In this document: one piece after another, positions 1-5,600 of the stretch
Layout of the letters: every line of letters begins with the position of its first letter
Numbering within the stretch: the stretch's first letter is position 1
Assembly: GCA_030447045.1 (NCBI GenBank)
Contig: JAUJMB010000108.1
Coordinates: 1-5,600 of the forward strand
Direction of reading: 5' to 3'
DNA length: 5,600 nucleotides
Source: Rubrobacteraceae bacterium
GTDB taxonomy: Bacteria > Actinomycetota > Rubrobacteria > Rubrobacterales > Rubrobacteraceae
The notes under the pieces: generated by a model
Seen by the model: only the letters and a program-made list of their open reading frames with translations
What the model was told of the DNA's origin: nothing
The model's database searches: none
Program-made: the position numbers and the translations under genes

Positions 1-2
1 GG

Positions 3-665
3 GTGGTCCCCTGGGGCCGCTCCCTCGACGAGTACGCAAGGATGTTCGCCCTGACCCCGCGGGACCTCAGAGGCAGCATCCTCGACTGCGCCGCGGGCCC
101 CGCGAGCTTCAACGCCGAAGCCACCGCGGCGGGCCACCGAATCGTCTCGTGTGACCCGCTCTACCGCCTCTCCGCCGAGGACATCCGAAACCGGGTAGAA
201 GAGGCCTCCGGTACGCTCATAGCCCACGCCAGGGCGGCCCGAGACCGCTTCGTCTGGCGCGACTTCAGATCTCCCGAACACCTGGGCGAGGCTCGTCTGG
301 CGGCCATGGACCGCTTTCTCGCCGATCTCCCTCGGGGGCTCGCCGAAGCCCGCTACCGGACCGACGAGTTGCCGCACCTCGCGTTCGGGGACGGCGAGTT
401 CGACCTCGCCCTCTGCTCGCACTTCCTCTTTCTCTACTCCGACCAGCTCCCGGCCGACTTCCACGTGGCCTCCATTCGGGAGATGTGCCGCGTGGCCGGC
501 GAGGCGCGCGTCTTCCCGCTGCTCGGGGCCTACGGGGCCGCATCTCCCCACGTGGAACCCGTCGTCCGCGCGCTCCGGGAACAGGGCTACGAGGCCACGG
601 TGCGACGTGTGCCGTACGAGTTCCTGCGGGGCGGAGACGAGATGCTGTCGGTCTCCGGCCCCTGA
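3..665 (+). CDS. Class I SAM-dependent methyltransferase-like protein (start possibly outside window)
   Basis: About 220 residues are visible. Residues 26-36 (ILDCAAGPASF) form the glycine-containing motif I loop that binds S-adenosylmethionine. It is followed by a beta-strand ending in Asp51 (IVSCDPLY), the usual acidic residue for the ribose hydroxyls. A later strand at 133-145 (FDLALCSHFLFLY) matches motif post-II, and 159-174 (a helix with REMCRV, then RVFPLL) resembles the next helix and strand of the fold. The substrate cannot be read from the sequence. The GTG at base 3 is the first possible start, but no in-frame stop precedes it and proteins of this look often have a few more residues before VPWGRS, so the gene may begin before the window. 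It converges on the ParB-fold gene, with 30 bases between the stop codons. The Rossmann methyltransferase fold is fairly sure; the chemistry is unknown. Confidence 0.82.
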   Translation: MVPWGRSLDEYARMFALTPRDLRGSILDCAAGPASFNAEATAAGHRIVSCDPLYRLSAEDIRNRVEEASGTLIAHARAARDRFVWRDFRSPEHLGEARLAAMDRFLADLPRGLAEARYRTDELPHLAFGDGEFDLALCSHFLFLYSDQLPADFHVASIREMCRVAGEARVFPLLGAYGAASPHVEPVVRALREQGYEATVRRVPYEFLRGGDEMLSVSGP

Positions 666-673
666 GACCGGCA
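646..673. terminator. Hairpin between convergent genes, candidate bidirectional terminator
   Basis: Bases 646-655 (TGTCGGTCTC) pair with 664-673 (GAGACCGGCA). This gives a 10-bp stem with one G-U wobble in the plus-strand RNA and an 8-base loop at 656-663. The methyltransferase TGA (663-665) lies across the loop-stem junction. For the minus-strand gene the structure starts about 22 bases after the stop codon. Neither side has a T-tract, so a classic intrinsic terminator is not shown. Placement between convergent genes is the main argument for a terminator or transcript-end stabiliser role. Confidence 0.45.
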
Positions 674-695
674 AGACGTGGCACCGAGGGCCGCG

Positions 696-1199
696 TCAAC
701 GCTTCGTGGCCGGTCCCTCCGATTGGGGCGGCCTTGCCGCCTGCCCGGGTCGCCTGGAAGACCTGAACTCCGTGACATCGGCGTCGATCCACTCCGCGCC
801 GTGGAAGCGGGCCACGCTCACGCGGTGGTGGCCGTCCTGGACAAAGTAGTCGCCATCCATCTTGTAGAGGCTGACGGGGGGCAGATCCGCGCCGCTCCGG
901 TATGCGCGGTCGATGCGCTTCCACCGCTCGGGCGAGGCGCCCCGGAGCGGCATGAACTCGTCGTCGAACTGGTCGTGCTTTCCGGCGCTGCCGACGATGC
1001 GGGCCACCTCGACCGTGCTCCTGCCCCGGCGAACGCCGCCGTACGCCCCCACCGACCGGCGCGTCTTCTCGAACGGCAGGAGCCTGCCGGTGCCGGACGA
1101 CCCGGCCAGCCGTCTCCCGAGCCCGCGCAATCGGGCCCTGCGCCTGGCGACGGCGAACTCCCTGTCCACCTGCTCCGCCTGGCTCATCAACTCGACCAT
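696..1199 (-). CDS. Small ParB/sulfiredoxin-fold domain protein with DGHHRVSVAR motif
   Basis: The protein has 167 residues counted from the ATG at 1199. The N-terminus (about 1-57) is charged and Arg-rich, probably helical. Residues about 62-144 look like a ParB N-terminal (ParB/Srx) domain: a strand VEVARIVG, an acidic FDDEF stretch, then LPPVSLYKMDGDYFV leading to DGHHRVSVAR at 122-131, and a final strand IDADVTEF. In ParB and sulfiredoxin relatives the G-H-R/H-R motif binds nucleotide (CTP or ATP). There is no helix-turn-helix or dimerisation domain, so this is not a full ParB and a chromosome-partitioning role should not be assumed. The tail (about 148-167) is basic and low in complexity. 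An ATG at 1208 is also in frame, but GAGG (1212-1209) abuts it. The same GAGG lies 9 bases before the ATG at 1199, so the latter is preferred. Fold assignment is good; function is unknown. Confidence 0.8.
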   Translation of the reverse strand: MVELMSQAEQVDREFAVARRRARLRGLGRRLAGSSGTGRLLPFEKTRRSVGAYGGVRRGRSTVEVARIVGSAGKHDQFDDEFMPLRGASPERWKRIDRAYRSGADLPPVSLYKMDGDYFVQDGHHRVSVARFHGAEWIDADVTEFRSSRRPGQAARPPQSEGPATKR

Positions 1200-1234
1200 C
1201 GCCGCCATCCTCGCTCGCAGCCCGGGTCATCAGG

Positions 1235-1240
1235 ATTTTA
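1235..1240 (-). promoter_or_regulatory. Possible -10 box for the ParB-fold gene
   Basis: The minus strand reads TAAAAT (5 of 6 to TATAAT), 35 bases before the preferred ATG at 1199. It lies in a short AT-richer stretch (about 1230-1280) that stands out in this GC-rich window. No TTGACA-like hexamer is found 16-18 bases upstream, so the call is weak. The 137-base gap after the acetyltransferase gene makes a separate promoter plausible. Confidence 0.3.
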
Positions 1241-1336
1241 TCCCGCCGAAAGATCGATGGCCTGGTCTATTTAGCGTATTTGGGTGCCATCAGTGCGCCC
1301 CCCAGAAGACGCGAGATGGTGGGCTGCGGTCCTCGT

Positions 1337-1816
1337 TTATCCTCCGACGAGCGGCTTGGACATGACGATGCTCGTAGGCGTGAAGCCCGACCGCTCGTAG
1401 AGGGCCCTCGCCCCGGGGTTGTGCCCGAAGACGTGCAGCTCCAGCTTCTCTGCCCCGAGCTCGGCCGCCTTCTTCTCCACAGCCAGCAGGGCCCGGGTCC
1501 CGTGGCCCTTGCGGCGGAGGTGTTCGTGGATGACGATGTCGTAGATCCAAACGGTCCTCCCGACGCCCGAATCCCGGACGGCGAGCCACACGGCCCCCAC
1601 CTCCTCCCCCGCGGAACGGTCCCGCAGGAGGTACAGATGGTGGCCCTCCGTCCGCGTCCCATCCGCCAGCAGGCCGTCGACGTCCGCCTCGGCCCGGCCC
1701 GGGGCCTCCTCGGCGGACCACACCCCGGCCTTTGCCTTGTCCCAGGCGTATTCGCGGATCAGGTTCTCGCGGTAAGAGGGAAAGCGCTCCTCGGTCATAG
1801 CTACCAGTTCGATCAC
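1337..1816 (-). CDS. GNAT family N-acetyltransferase
   Basis: The protein has 159 residues and would transfer an acetyl group from acetyl-CoA to an amine; the substrate cannot be told from sequence. The C-terminal half shows the GNAT core in order: strand VGAVWLAV (73-80), strand WIYDIVIHEHL (90-100), then the acetyl-CoA pyrophosphate loop RRKGHGT at 101-107 (R-x-x-G-x-G/A). A long helix follows (ALLAVEKKAAELGAEKL), then the strand LELHVFGHN with Asn133, and ARALYERSGF with Tyr140, the usual general-acid position. The GTG start at 1816 keeps the first beta-strand (IELVAM) expected before helix 1. The in-frame ATG at 1798 would remove it. The gene lies 23 bases after holA on the same strand and is probably co-transcribed. 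Family assignment is firm. Confidence 0.9.
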   Translation of the reverse strand: MIELVAMTEERFPSYRENLIREYAWDKAKAGVWSAEEAPGRAEADVDGLLADGTRTEGHHLYLLRDRSAGEEVGAVWLAVRDSGVGRTVWIYDIVIHEHLRRKGHGTRALLAVEKKAAELGAEKLELHVFGHNPGARALYERSGFTPTSIVMSKPLVGG

Positions 1817-1828
1817 CTCCCCTCCTCT
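1811..1828 (-). promoter_or_regulatory. Purine-rich ribosome binding region of the acetyltransferase gene
   Basis: On the minus strand the holA-acetyltransferase gap holds AGAGGAGGGGAGGTGATC. AGGAGG (1826-1821) ends 4 bases before the GTG start at 1816, and AGAGG (1828-1824) ends 7 before it. The last ten bases, GGAGGTGATC (1820-1811), match the complement of the conserved 16S rRNA 3' end and contain the GTG itself. Relative to the ATG at 1798 this second core is 17 bases away, too far for usual spacing. This supports the GTG start. Confidence 0.6.
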
Positions 1829-1839
1829 TCCAGAGGTTC

Positions 1840-2769
1840 TCAGGCCGGGGAGCGGGAGAGCCTGAGCACGGCCAGCTCGACCTGCAGCCCGTCGCGGAGG
1901 TCGCTGCCCCCCTTGAGCCCACTCTCCAGGGCAAGAACCGTCGCCAGGGCGCGTTCGAGGTCGCGCCCGTCGAGCTTGCGGCTCTGCTCCGAGAGCTTGC
2001 GGGCGACGAACGGGGGAACCTTGAGCTCCCTGGCGACCTCGGGCTGGGGCACGCCCCGCTCGAACAGGGCGCGGGCGCGGGCCACCAGCCGGAACTGGCG
2101 CCGGATCATGAACGTCAGGCGCAGGGGCGGCTCGCCGCTCGCGACGAGCGCCTCCAGCAACTCCACGGCCCTACCCCTCTCCCCTGCGGCCAGCGCGTCC
2201 ACGAAAGCGAAGATGTTGGACTGGACGTCGGGCGGACAGAGAAGGTCCACGTCCCCGAGCGTCGCCGTCCCGTCGCCCACGTAGAGCGCCAGCTTCTCCG
2301 ACTCCTGCACCAGCCGCATCTTGTCCCCGGAGACGCGTTCGGCGAGGTTCTCGGCCACCGCGTCAGGTAGGTCGAGGCCGAGCTTCTTCGCGTGCCCGAC
2401 CAGCCACTTGACGAGGGCCCTGCCGGTCGGCTGCTGGAAGTCATGCACCTCGCCGTTCTTCTTCGCCGCCGAGAGCAACCTCTCCCTGGCTCCCAGCTTC
2501 TTTCCGAGGAGCAGCAGGTCCGCGCCCTCGGTCGGGCTCTGCAAATAATCCACGATGACGGATTTCTGGGCGGCGTTCCAGGCGTCCAGGTTACGCACCA
2601 CCACGAACGGACCCTCGCCGAACAGATCGAACGAGTTGAGGGCGGAGACGACCGTCTGGGGCGACGTTGTGGAGGCGTCCGACGACTCCGCCGCCCTGCC
2701 CCGGCGCAGCTTCTCCACGCCGCGGGCTTTGCGCTCCTCGTCGTCGCCGAGCAACAGGTAAACGCCCAC
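1840..2769 (-). CDS. holA: DNA polymerase III delta subunit (clamp loader)
   Basis: The protein has 309 residues from GTG 2769, close to the usual 320-340 for HolA. Delta is the clamp-loader subunit that opens the beta sliding clamp during replication. The N-terminal strand MGVYLLLGDDE (1-11) is the start of the degenerate AAA+ domain I; as in other delta subunits I see no true P-loop. Residues 44-62 (LNSFDLFGEGPFVVVRNLD) match the conserved SxxLF...VVV segment. Domain II spans roughly 111-180 (KWLVGHAKKLG, LAERVSGD, LVQESEKLALY). The C-terminal collar runs about 181-309, including NIFAFVDAL and LTFMIRRQFRLV. The frame stays open upstream to 2973, but those 68 extra residues overlap comEC and do not resemble the family, whose proteins begin just before the YLLxGDD strand. 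No Shine-Dalgarno precedes the GTG; see the -10 box at 2777-2782. It follows comEC by 83 bases, an order common in Firmicutes and actinobacteria. Confidence 0.93.
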   Translation of the reverse strand: MGVYLLLGDDEERKARGVEKLRRGRAAESSDASTTSPQTVVSALNSFDLFGEGPFVVVRNLDAWNAAQKSVIVDYLQSPTEGADLLLLGKKLGARERLLSAAKKNGEVHDFQQPTGRALVKWLVGHAKKLGLDLPDAVAENLAERVSGDKMRLVQESEKLALYVGDGTATLGDVDLLCPPDVQSNIFAFVDALAAGERGRAVELLEALVASGEPPLRLTFMIRRQFRLVARARALFERGVPQPEVARELKVPPFVARKLSEQSRKLDGRDLERALATVLALESGLKGGSDLRDGLQVELAVLRLSRSPA

Positions 2770-2776
2770 GACGGGT

Positions 2777-2782
2777 ATTGTA
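2777..2782 (-). promoter_or_regulatory. Candidate -10 box giving a leaderless holA transcript
   Basis: The minus strand reads TACAAT (5 of 6 to TATAAT). The next 7 bases are ACCCGTC, followed directly by the GTG start of holA at 2769. Transcription starting at the usual distance would begin on or next to the start codon, and no ribosome binding site is present. No good -35 hexamer is visible at 16-18 bases. Leaderless genes are common in actinobacteria, which makes this credible but unproven. Confidence 0.45.
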
Positions 2783-2852
2783 GGGCACTTCGCGGCGCCG
2801 GACGGCGGCAAATTGGGAGAGGAAGCATGGAGGGTCGGGCTCTCCGGCTTCT

Positions 2853-4451
2853 CTAGGTGCTTCCAGAGCCGACGAGGACCAGCCAGAGCGTCGTCCACAG
2901 GAGCAAGAGGACCGCCCACAGCGGTCGGGTCTCCGGGCTGAACGCCCGTGTGGCCGCGACGATGGGGACGCACGCGGCGTAGAAGAGGGCGACGAGGTGC
3001 GGCGTCACGCCGGGGGTCGTTGTAGTTGCAAAGGGGAGCGAGGAGGCGAAGCGGGCGACCGCTATCAGGATGGTGACGAGGAAGCCGTTGCAGGCGTTCA
3101 GGGGGTAGGCGAGGGGGGGCGCAACGTTTCCTAGCAGGGAGCCGAGGAGGCCGAGGGTGAGGATGGGGCCTGAGATCGGGACGGCGATAAGGTTGGTCAG
3201 GACACCCACGGTGGAGATCTCGTTGAACGTGGCGGAGACGATCGGGGCGGTCGCAACCTGGGCCGCCAGGGAGACCGAGATCAGGTTAGAGATCGCGCGG
3301 GGCGGCCGGTCGAACGGCCGGAGCACGGTCCCCTCGACAAGGGAGTTCAGGGGCTCCCTGAGGAGCAGGATGCCGAACACGGCGGCGACGGAGAGCTGGA
3401 AGCCGGTGCTGTAGACGAGCAGCGGGTTGTAGGCGAGGACCGCGGCGAGCATGGTCGTCATAAAGTGCAGCGGCGAGACCTGGCGGCCGAGGGGCTTCGC
3501 CGCCAGCACGAATGTGGCAACCACCCCGGCCCGGATCGCCGAGGGCGGCGCCCCGGCCACGACGATGTAGATCCACGTGAGCAGGACGGTGATGCCGGCG
3601 CGGGCGCCCGGCGGCGCGGCGAGGAGGCGCAGCCCGAAGAAGACGACGGCCGCCAGGATGGCGACGTGCTGGCCGGAGATCGCCAGGACGTGGGTCACCC
3701 CGCTGCGCTGGAAGGCGGCCTCCAGCTCCTCGGGTATGAGGGAACGGTCGCCGAGGACCATGCCGCGCACGACGGCCGCCTCCGTCGGCCTCAGGCCGTG
3801 TCCCAGCGCCGCGTCCGTCCGGCGGTGGACGCGGCCGATCCAACCCCGGCCGTCCCCGACCGGGTACACGCCCGTCGCCTCCACGACCGCGCTTATCCTC
3901 TTCGTCGAGAGGTAGCGGGCGTAGTCAAATCCGTCCTCGCCGACCTCGGGGAGCGAGATCTCCCCGTCCACCCGAACCCTGTCCCCGACCCCGACGCTCA
4001 GGTCCCCGGCGAAGACCTCGACCCCGCCACCCCTCAGGACCTCCCGCCCCTCGTGCCACAGGTGCTCAACCCTCACGTCCGCCCGGTACCCGTAGCCGCT
4101 CTCTACCGGCGGCGAGGAGACCCTGCCGACGATTACCACCCCGCCAGGCTCCAGGCCGGCGAGCTCTTCCAGGGGATCCGGCGCGCCCGCGTGCGCGACC
4201 GCTACCCCCGCCCCGCCGGCCGCGAAGAGCGGCGCGAGCACCGCCATGAGACGCCATCCATCTGGTACCAGCCCCCGCCATACCAGCGTCCCTACGGAGA
4301 CCACGGCGCAGGCCACCAGCGCAGCAGGAACCAGGGCCGGCGCGGCCGTGCCAAGGACAACGCCGAGCGCGAGGGTTGCGGCCCAGAGATCCAGACGGAC
4401 CGCCGGGCGCAGGTCCAGACGGAGCCCCGTCCCCCGCCTAGACGGTGGCAA
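2853..4451 (-). CDS. comEC: ComEC/Rec2 DNA-uptake channel, short form without metallo-beta-lactamase domain
   Basis: The protein has 532 residues from TTG 4451. ComEC is the inner-membrane channel that carries single-stranded DNA into the cell during natural transformation. Residues 1-20 are Arg-rich, followed by hydrophobic segments at about 22-59 and 67-88. The soluble DUF4131 (OB-like) domain covers about 95-200. The Competence domain then runs to the end with many membrane segments. Its hallmarks are GMVLGDRSLIP (230-240), THVLAISGQHVAIL (253-266), PPSAIRAG (302-309) and NPLLVYSTGFQLSVAAVFGI (342-361). The C-terminus is a last hydrophobic pair (about 484-500 and 511-527) and a stop. The roughly 250-residue metallo-beta-lactamase domain found in most ComEC proteins of 700-800 residues is missing, and holA begins only 83 bases later, so no hidden remnant fits. 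There is no ATG or GTG near the expected N-terminus. The frame is open to 4772, but that part is comEA read out of frame. TTG 4451 overlaps the comEA end by 14 bases, implying translational coupling. Identity is firm; the exact start is uncertain. Confidence 0.92.
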   Translation of the reverse strand: MPPSRRGTGLRLDLRPAVRLDLWAATLALGVVLGTAAPALVPAALVACAVVSVGTLVWRGLVPDGWRLMAVLAPLFAAGGAGVAVAHAGAPDPLEELAGLEPGGVVIVGRVSSPPVESGYGYRADVRVEHLWHEGREVLRGGGVEVFAGDLSVGVGDRVRVDGEISLPEVGEDGFDYARYLSTKRISAVVEATGVYPVGDGRGWIGRVHRRTDAALGHGLRPTEAAVVRGMVLGDRSLIPEELEAAFQRSGVTHVLAISGQHVAILAAVVFFGLRLLAAPPGARAGITVLLTWIYIVVAGAPPSAIRAGVVATFVLAAKPLGRQVSPLHFMTTMLAAVLAYNPLLVYSTGFQLSVAAVFGILLLREPLNSLVEGTVLRPFDRPPRAISNLISVSLAAQVATAPIVSATFNEISTVGVLTNLIAVPISGPILTLGLLGSLLGNVAPPLAYPLNACNGFLVTILIAVARFASSLPFATTTTPGVTPHLVALFYAACVPIVAATRAFSPETRPLWAVLLLLWTTLWLVLVGSGST

Positions 4452-4869
4452 ACGGTTCGATCTTCTGGATGGTCGTCGGGCCGATCCCAGGCACCCCCTC
4501 GAGCTCGTCGACCGTTGTAAAGGACCCGTTCGCCCGTCGGTACTCGATGATGGCCTCCGCCGTCGCCGGGCCAACCTCCGGCAGCTCATCGAGCTCTTCG
4601 ACATCCGCGCTGTTGATGTCGACTTTAAGCGAGTCCTGCGACTCGGCCGCCACCTCCTCCAGCGAGGCCGTGTAGACGACCTTCGGCGCGCCCTCGGAGA
4701 CCCGCGATCCGTAGAGCGCACCACCAGCCAGTACCGCGACGACCGCCAGCGAGACCAGCACCCGTGGACCATAGAGCCCCCACGAGCCGGGGTCCGTAAC
4801 CCTTGAGGTGCCTGCCTCCCGCGTCGCGGTCTCGAAATCCACGCCTCGCATGGGGAGGTTTTCGGACAC
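4438..4869 (-). CDS. comEA: ComEA, membrane-anchored helix-hairpin-helix DNA receptor for competence
   Basis: The protein has 143 residues. ComEA binds extracellular double-stranded DNA and hands it to ComEC. The order is a short cytoplasmic N-terminus (1-35), one membrane segment at about 36-53 (VLVSLAVVAVLAGGALYG), a linker (54-80), and a tandem helix-hairpin-helix domain at 82-142. The domain opens with VDINSADVEELDELP and holds two hairpins, LPEVGPATA (96-104) and VPGIGPTTI (126-134), separated by EYRRANGSFTTVDEL. This pattern is diagnostic for the ComEA family. The SLBB domain seen between anchor and hairpins in many Gram-positive ComEA proteins is absent, so the linker is short. The start is GTG 4869, the first start after an in-frame TGA. 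ATG 4851 and GTG 4842 are alternatives, and none has a clear Shine-Dalgarno. It overlaps comEC and lies 129 bases after the flavoprotein gene. Confidence 0.93.
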   Translation of the reverse strand: MSENLPMRGVDFETATREAGTSRVTDPGSWGLYGPRVLVSLAVVAVLAGGALYGSRVSEGAPKVVYTASLEEVAAESQDSLKVDINSADVEELDELPEVGPATAEAIIEYRRANGSFTTVDELEGVPGIGPTTIQKIEPFATV

Positions 4870-4998
4870 GCCGGGAGGGGGCTTTAGGCCTCAGGTTTCA
4901 GGCACGAGGTTCGGTTACCTACGCTGGTGGTCGTGCATGGTGCGTTCGGACTGCCCGACGGGATTCTCTCAAAACACGAGAGCCTCTACGGACCCCCT
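4870..4998. other. Spacer between flavoprotein gene and comEA, with two weak hairpins
   Basis: This 129-base gap should hold the end of the flavoprotein transcript and the comEA promoter. Two small inverted repeats are visible. CTCTC (4966-4970) and GAGAG (4978-4982) are separated by 7 bases, and this hairpin begins 16 bases after the flavoprotein stop. CGTTCGG and CCGACG (4943-4960) pair with a one-base bulge. Neither has a T-tract on the minus strand. I found no convincing -10/-35 pair and no ribosome binding site before the comEA GTG. Confidence 0.3.
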
Positions 4999-5600
4999 CT
5001 ACTCAAGGTAGTGGTAGTCGAGGCTGTAGTCCTCGTCGAGGGCCTTCTGTATCTCCGCCGGTACCTCGCCCACGGGCTCCGTCCACAGGTGCATGTCGCC
5101 CCCGTCTTCCCTGGCGCAGAGGATGTTCTTCCGCCACCCGTCGGACTCCTCGGGAAAGTCCTCGCGGTGGTGGGCGCCGCGCGACTCCTCCCGGGCGAGG
5201 GCGCCGCGCATAACGGCCTCAGCCGCGGTCAGCATGGCCCGCAGGTTGAGAGCGTGCTCGAACCGCCGGCCGGGGGAGGGGTCGGGGATCGCAAGCTCCC
5301 CTGCACGCTTCTTGAGGTCCCGGAGCTTCGTGAGTCCCTCGCGCAGGCCGTCGCCGGTGCGCACGATGCCGGCGTGGACCCAGACGAGGTCGCGCAGCTC
5401 GTCGATGAGCTCCTCTGGGTCCCGTCCGCCGCCCCCAGTTCCGGCGGCGAGAACGTCGAGGGCCGCGGAGTGCTCCCGCGCCGCGCCCTCGTCGAGGGGG
5501 ACGGGCGGCAGCAGGTCGTCCAGGACGTCCGTGAGGTGGGAGCCCAGGATCTTCCCGAAGACGACGGTCTCGGCCAGGGAGTTCCCCCCGAGCCTGTTGG
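4999..5600 (-). CDS. Succinate dehydrogenase/fumarate reductase flavoprotein subunit, C-terminal part
   Basis: Only the last 199 residues are in the window; the frame runs open through the right edge (5600), so the start is outside. The visible part opens with NRLGGNSLAETVVFG, the conserved FAD-domain segment whose Arg (visible residue 2) contacts the dicarboxylate in related enzymes. A helical C-terminal domain follows, with HALNLRAMLTAAEAVMRGAL and the family signature ESRGAHHREDFPE at 138-150, then WRKNI and the final DYHYLE. The enzyme interconverts succinate and fumarate with FAD and passes electrons to an iron-sulfur subunit. L-aspartate oxidase (NadB) shares the fold, but SRGAH-x-RED and the tail fit SdhA/FrdA better. 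Sequence alone does not decide between succinate oxidation and fumarate reduction. A GTG at 5364 could be mistaken for a start but lies inside the conserved domain. Genes for partner subunits are not in the window. Confidence 0.9.
   Translation of the reverse strand, partial: NRLGGNSLAETVVFGKILGSHLTDVLDDLLPPVPLDEGAAREHSAALDVLAAGTGGGGRDPEELIDELRDLVWVHAGIVRTGDGLREGLTKLRDLKKRAGELAIPDPSPGRRFEHALNLRAMLTAAEAVMRGALAREESRGAHHREDFPEESDGWRKNILCAREDGGDMHLWTEPVGEVPAEIQKALDEDYSLDYHYLE

Noticed and set aside
727..741. GGCGG-CCTTG-CCGCC palindrome
   Set aside because: A 5-bp stem inside the 3' end of the ParB-fold coding region; such GC palindromes are frequent here.
265..1230. Long minus-strand open frame of 321 codons
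   Set aside because: It overlaps the methyltransferase and the ParB-fold gene in another frame. Its product is an Arg/Pro/Gly-rich string with no domain pattern, as expected from a GC-rich shadow frame.
1282..1300. Inverted repeat GGGTGC/GCGCCC after the acetyltransferase gene
   Set aside because: The 6-bp stem has a mismatch on the transcribed minus-strand RNA and no T-tract follows; this is expected by chance at this GC content.
1280..2284. Plus-strand open frame of 334 codons opposite the acetyltransferase and holA
   Set aside because: Both genes on the other strand have strong family motifs; this frame is explained by high GC content.
2770..2973. N-terminal extension of holA into the comEC 3' end
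   Set aside because: The 68 extra residues are Pro/Arg-rich and overlap conserved comEC coding sequence. HolA proteins normally begin just before the YLLxGDD strand.
3465..4520. Long plus-strand open frame of 351 codons opposite comEC
   Set aside because: It is antisense to clearly conserved comEC and comEA codons. Composition is charged and Pro/Arg-rich with no recognisable motif.
4452..4772. N-terminal extension of comEC over comEA
   Set aside because: This is the comEA coding region read out of frame. It is Arg/Ser-rich and lacks membrane segments, and comEA is certain from its hairpin motifs.

Overview
The window is very GC-rich DNA with G/C-ending codons throughout. It looks like a chromosomal fragment of a high-GC Gram-positive bacterium. 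The comEA-comEC-holA order, the style of the proteins and the GTG/TTG starts suggest a deep-branching actinobacterium of the Rubrobacter type. This placement is inferred from memory of gene order and protein style, not from a search. I see no mobile element, CRISPR array, tRNA or rRNA.

Layout: (1) 3-665, plus strand: a class I SAM-dependent methyltransferase whose true start may lie before the window. (2) A hairpin across its stop codon separates it from a convergent minus-strand gene. (3) 696-1199, minus: a small stand-alone ParB/sulfiredoxin-fold protein carrying the DGHHRVSVAR motif. (4) 1337-1816, minus: a GNAT acetyltransferase. (5) 1840-2769, minus: holA, the delta subunit of the DNA polymerase III clamp loader. 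(6) 2853-4451, minus: comEC, the DNA-uptake channel, in a short form without the usual C-terminal metallo-beta-lactamase domain. (7) 4438-4869, minus: comEA, a membrane-anchored helix-hairpin-helix DNA receptor. (8) 4999-5600, minus: the C-terminal 199 residues of a succinate dehydrogenase/fumarate reductase flavoprotein that continues past the window end.

How the genes work together: reading right to left, comEA and comEC overlap and form a natural-transformation unit. ComEA binds incoming double-stranded DNA at the outer membrane face and ComEC passes one strand into the cell. holA follows after a gap of about 83 bases that holds a good -10 box placed for a leaderless transcript, so this housekeeping gene may be expressed independently of competence. 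The acetyltransferase follows holA by 23 bases and probably shares its transcript. The ParB-fold gene sits beyond a 137-base AT-richer gap and may have its own promoter. The flavoprotein gene is upstream of comEA by 129 bases and is functionally unrelated. The most interesting points are the nuclease-less ComEC, the apparent leaderless holA start, and the stop-codon-spanning hairpin between the convergent genes. Nothing here clearly amounts to a new system.
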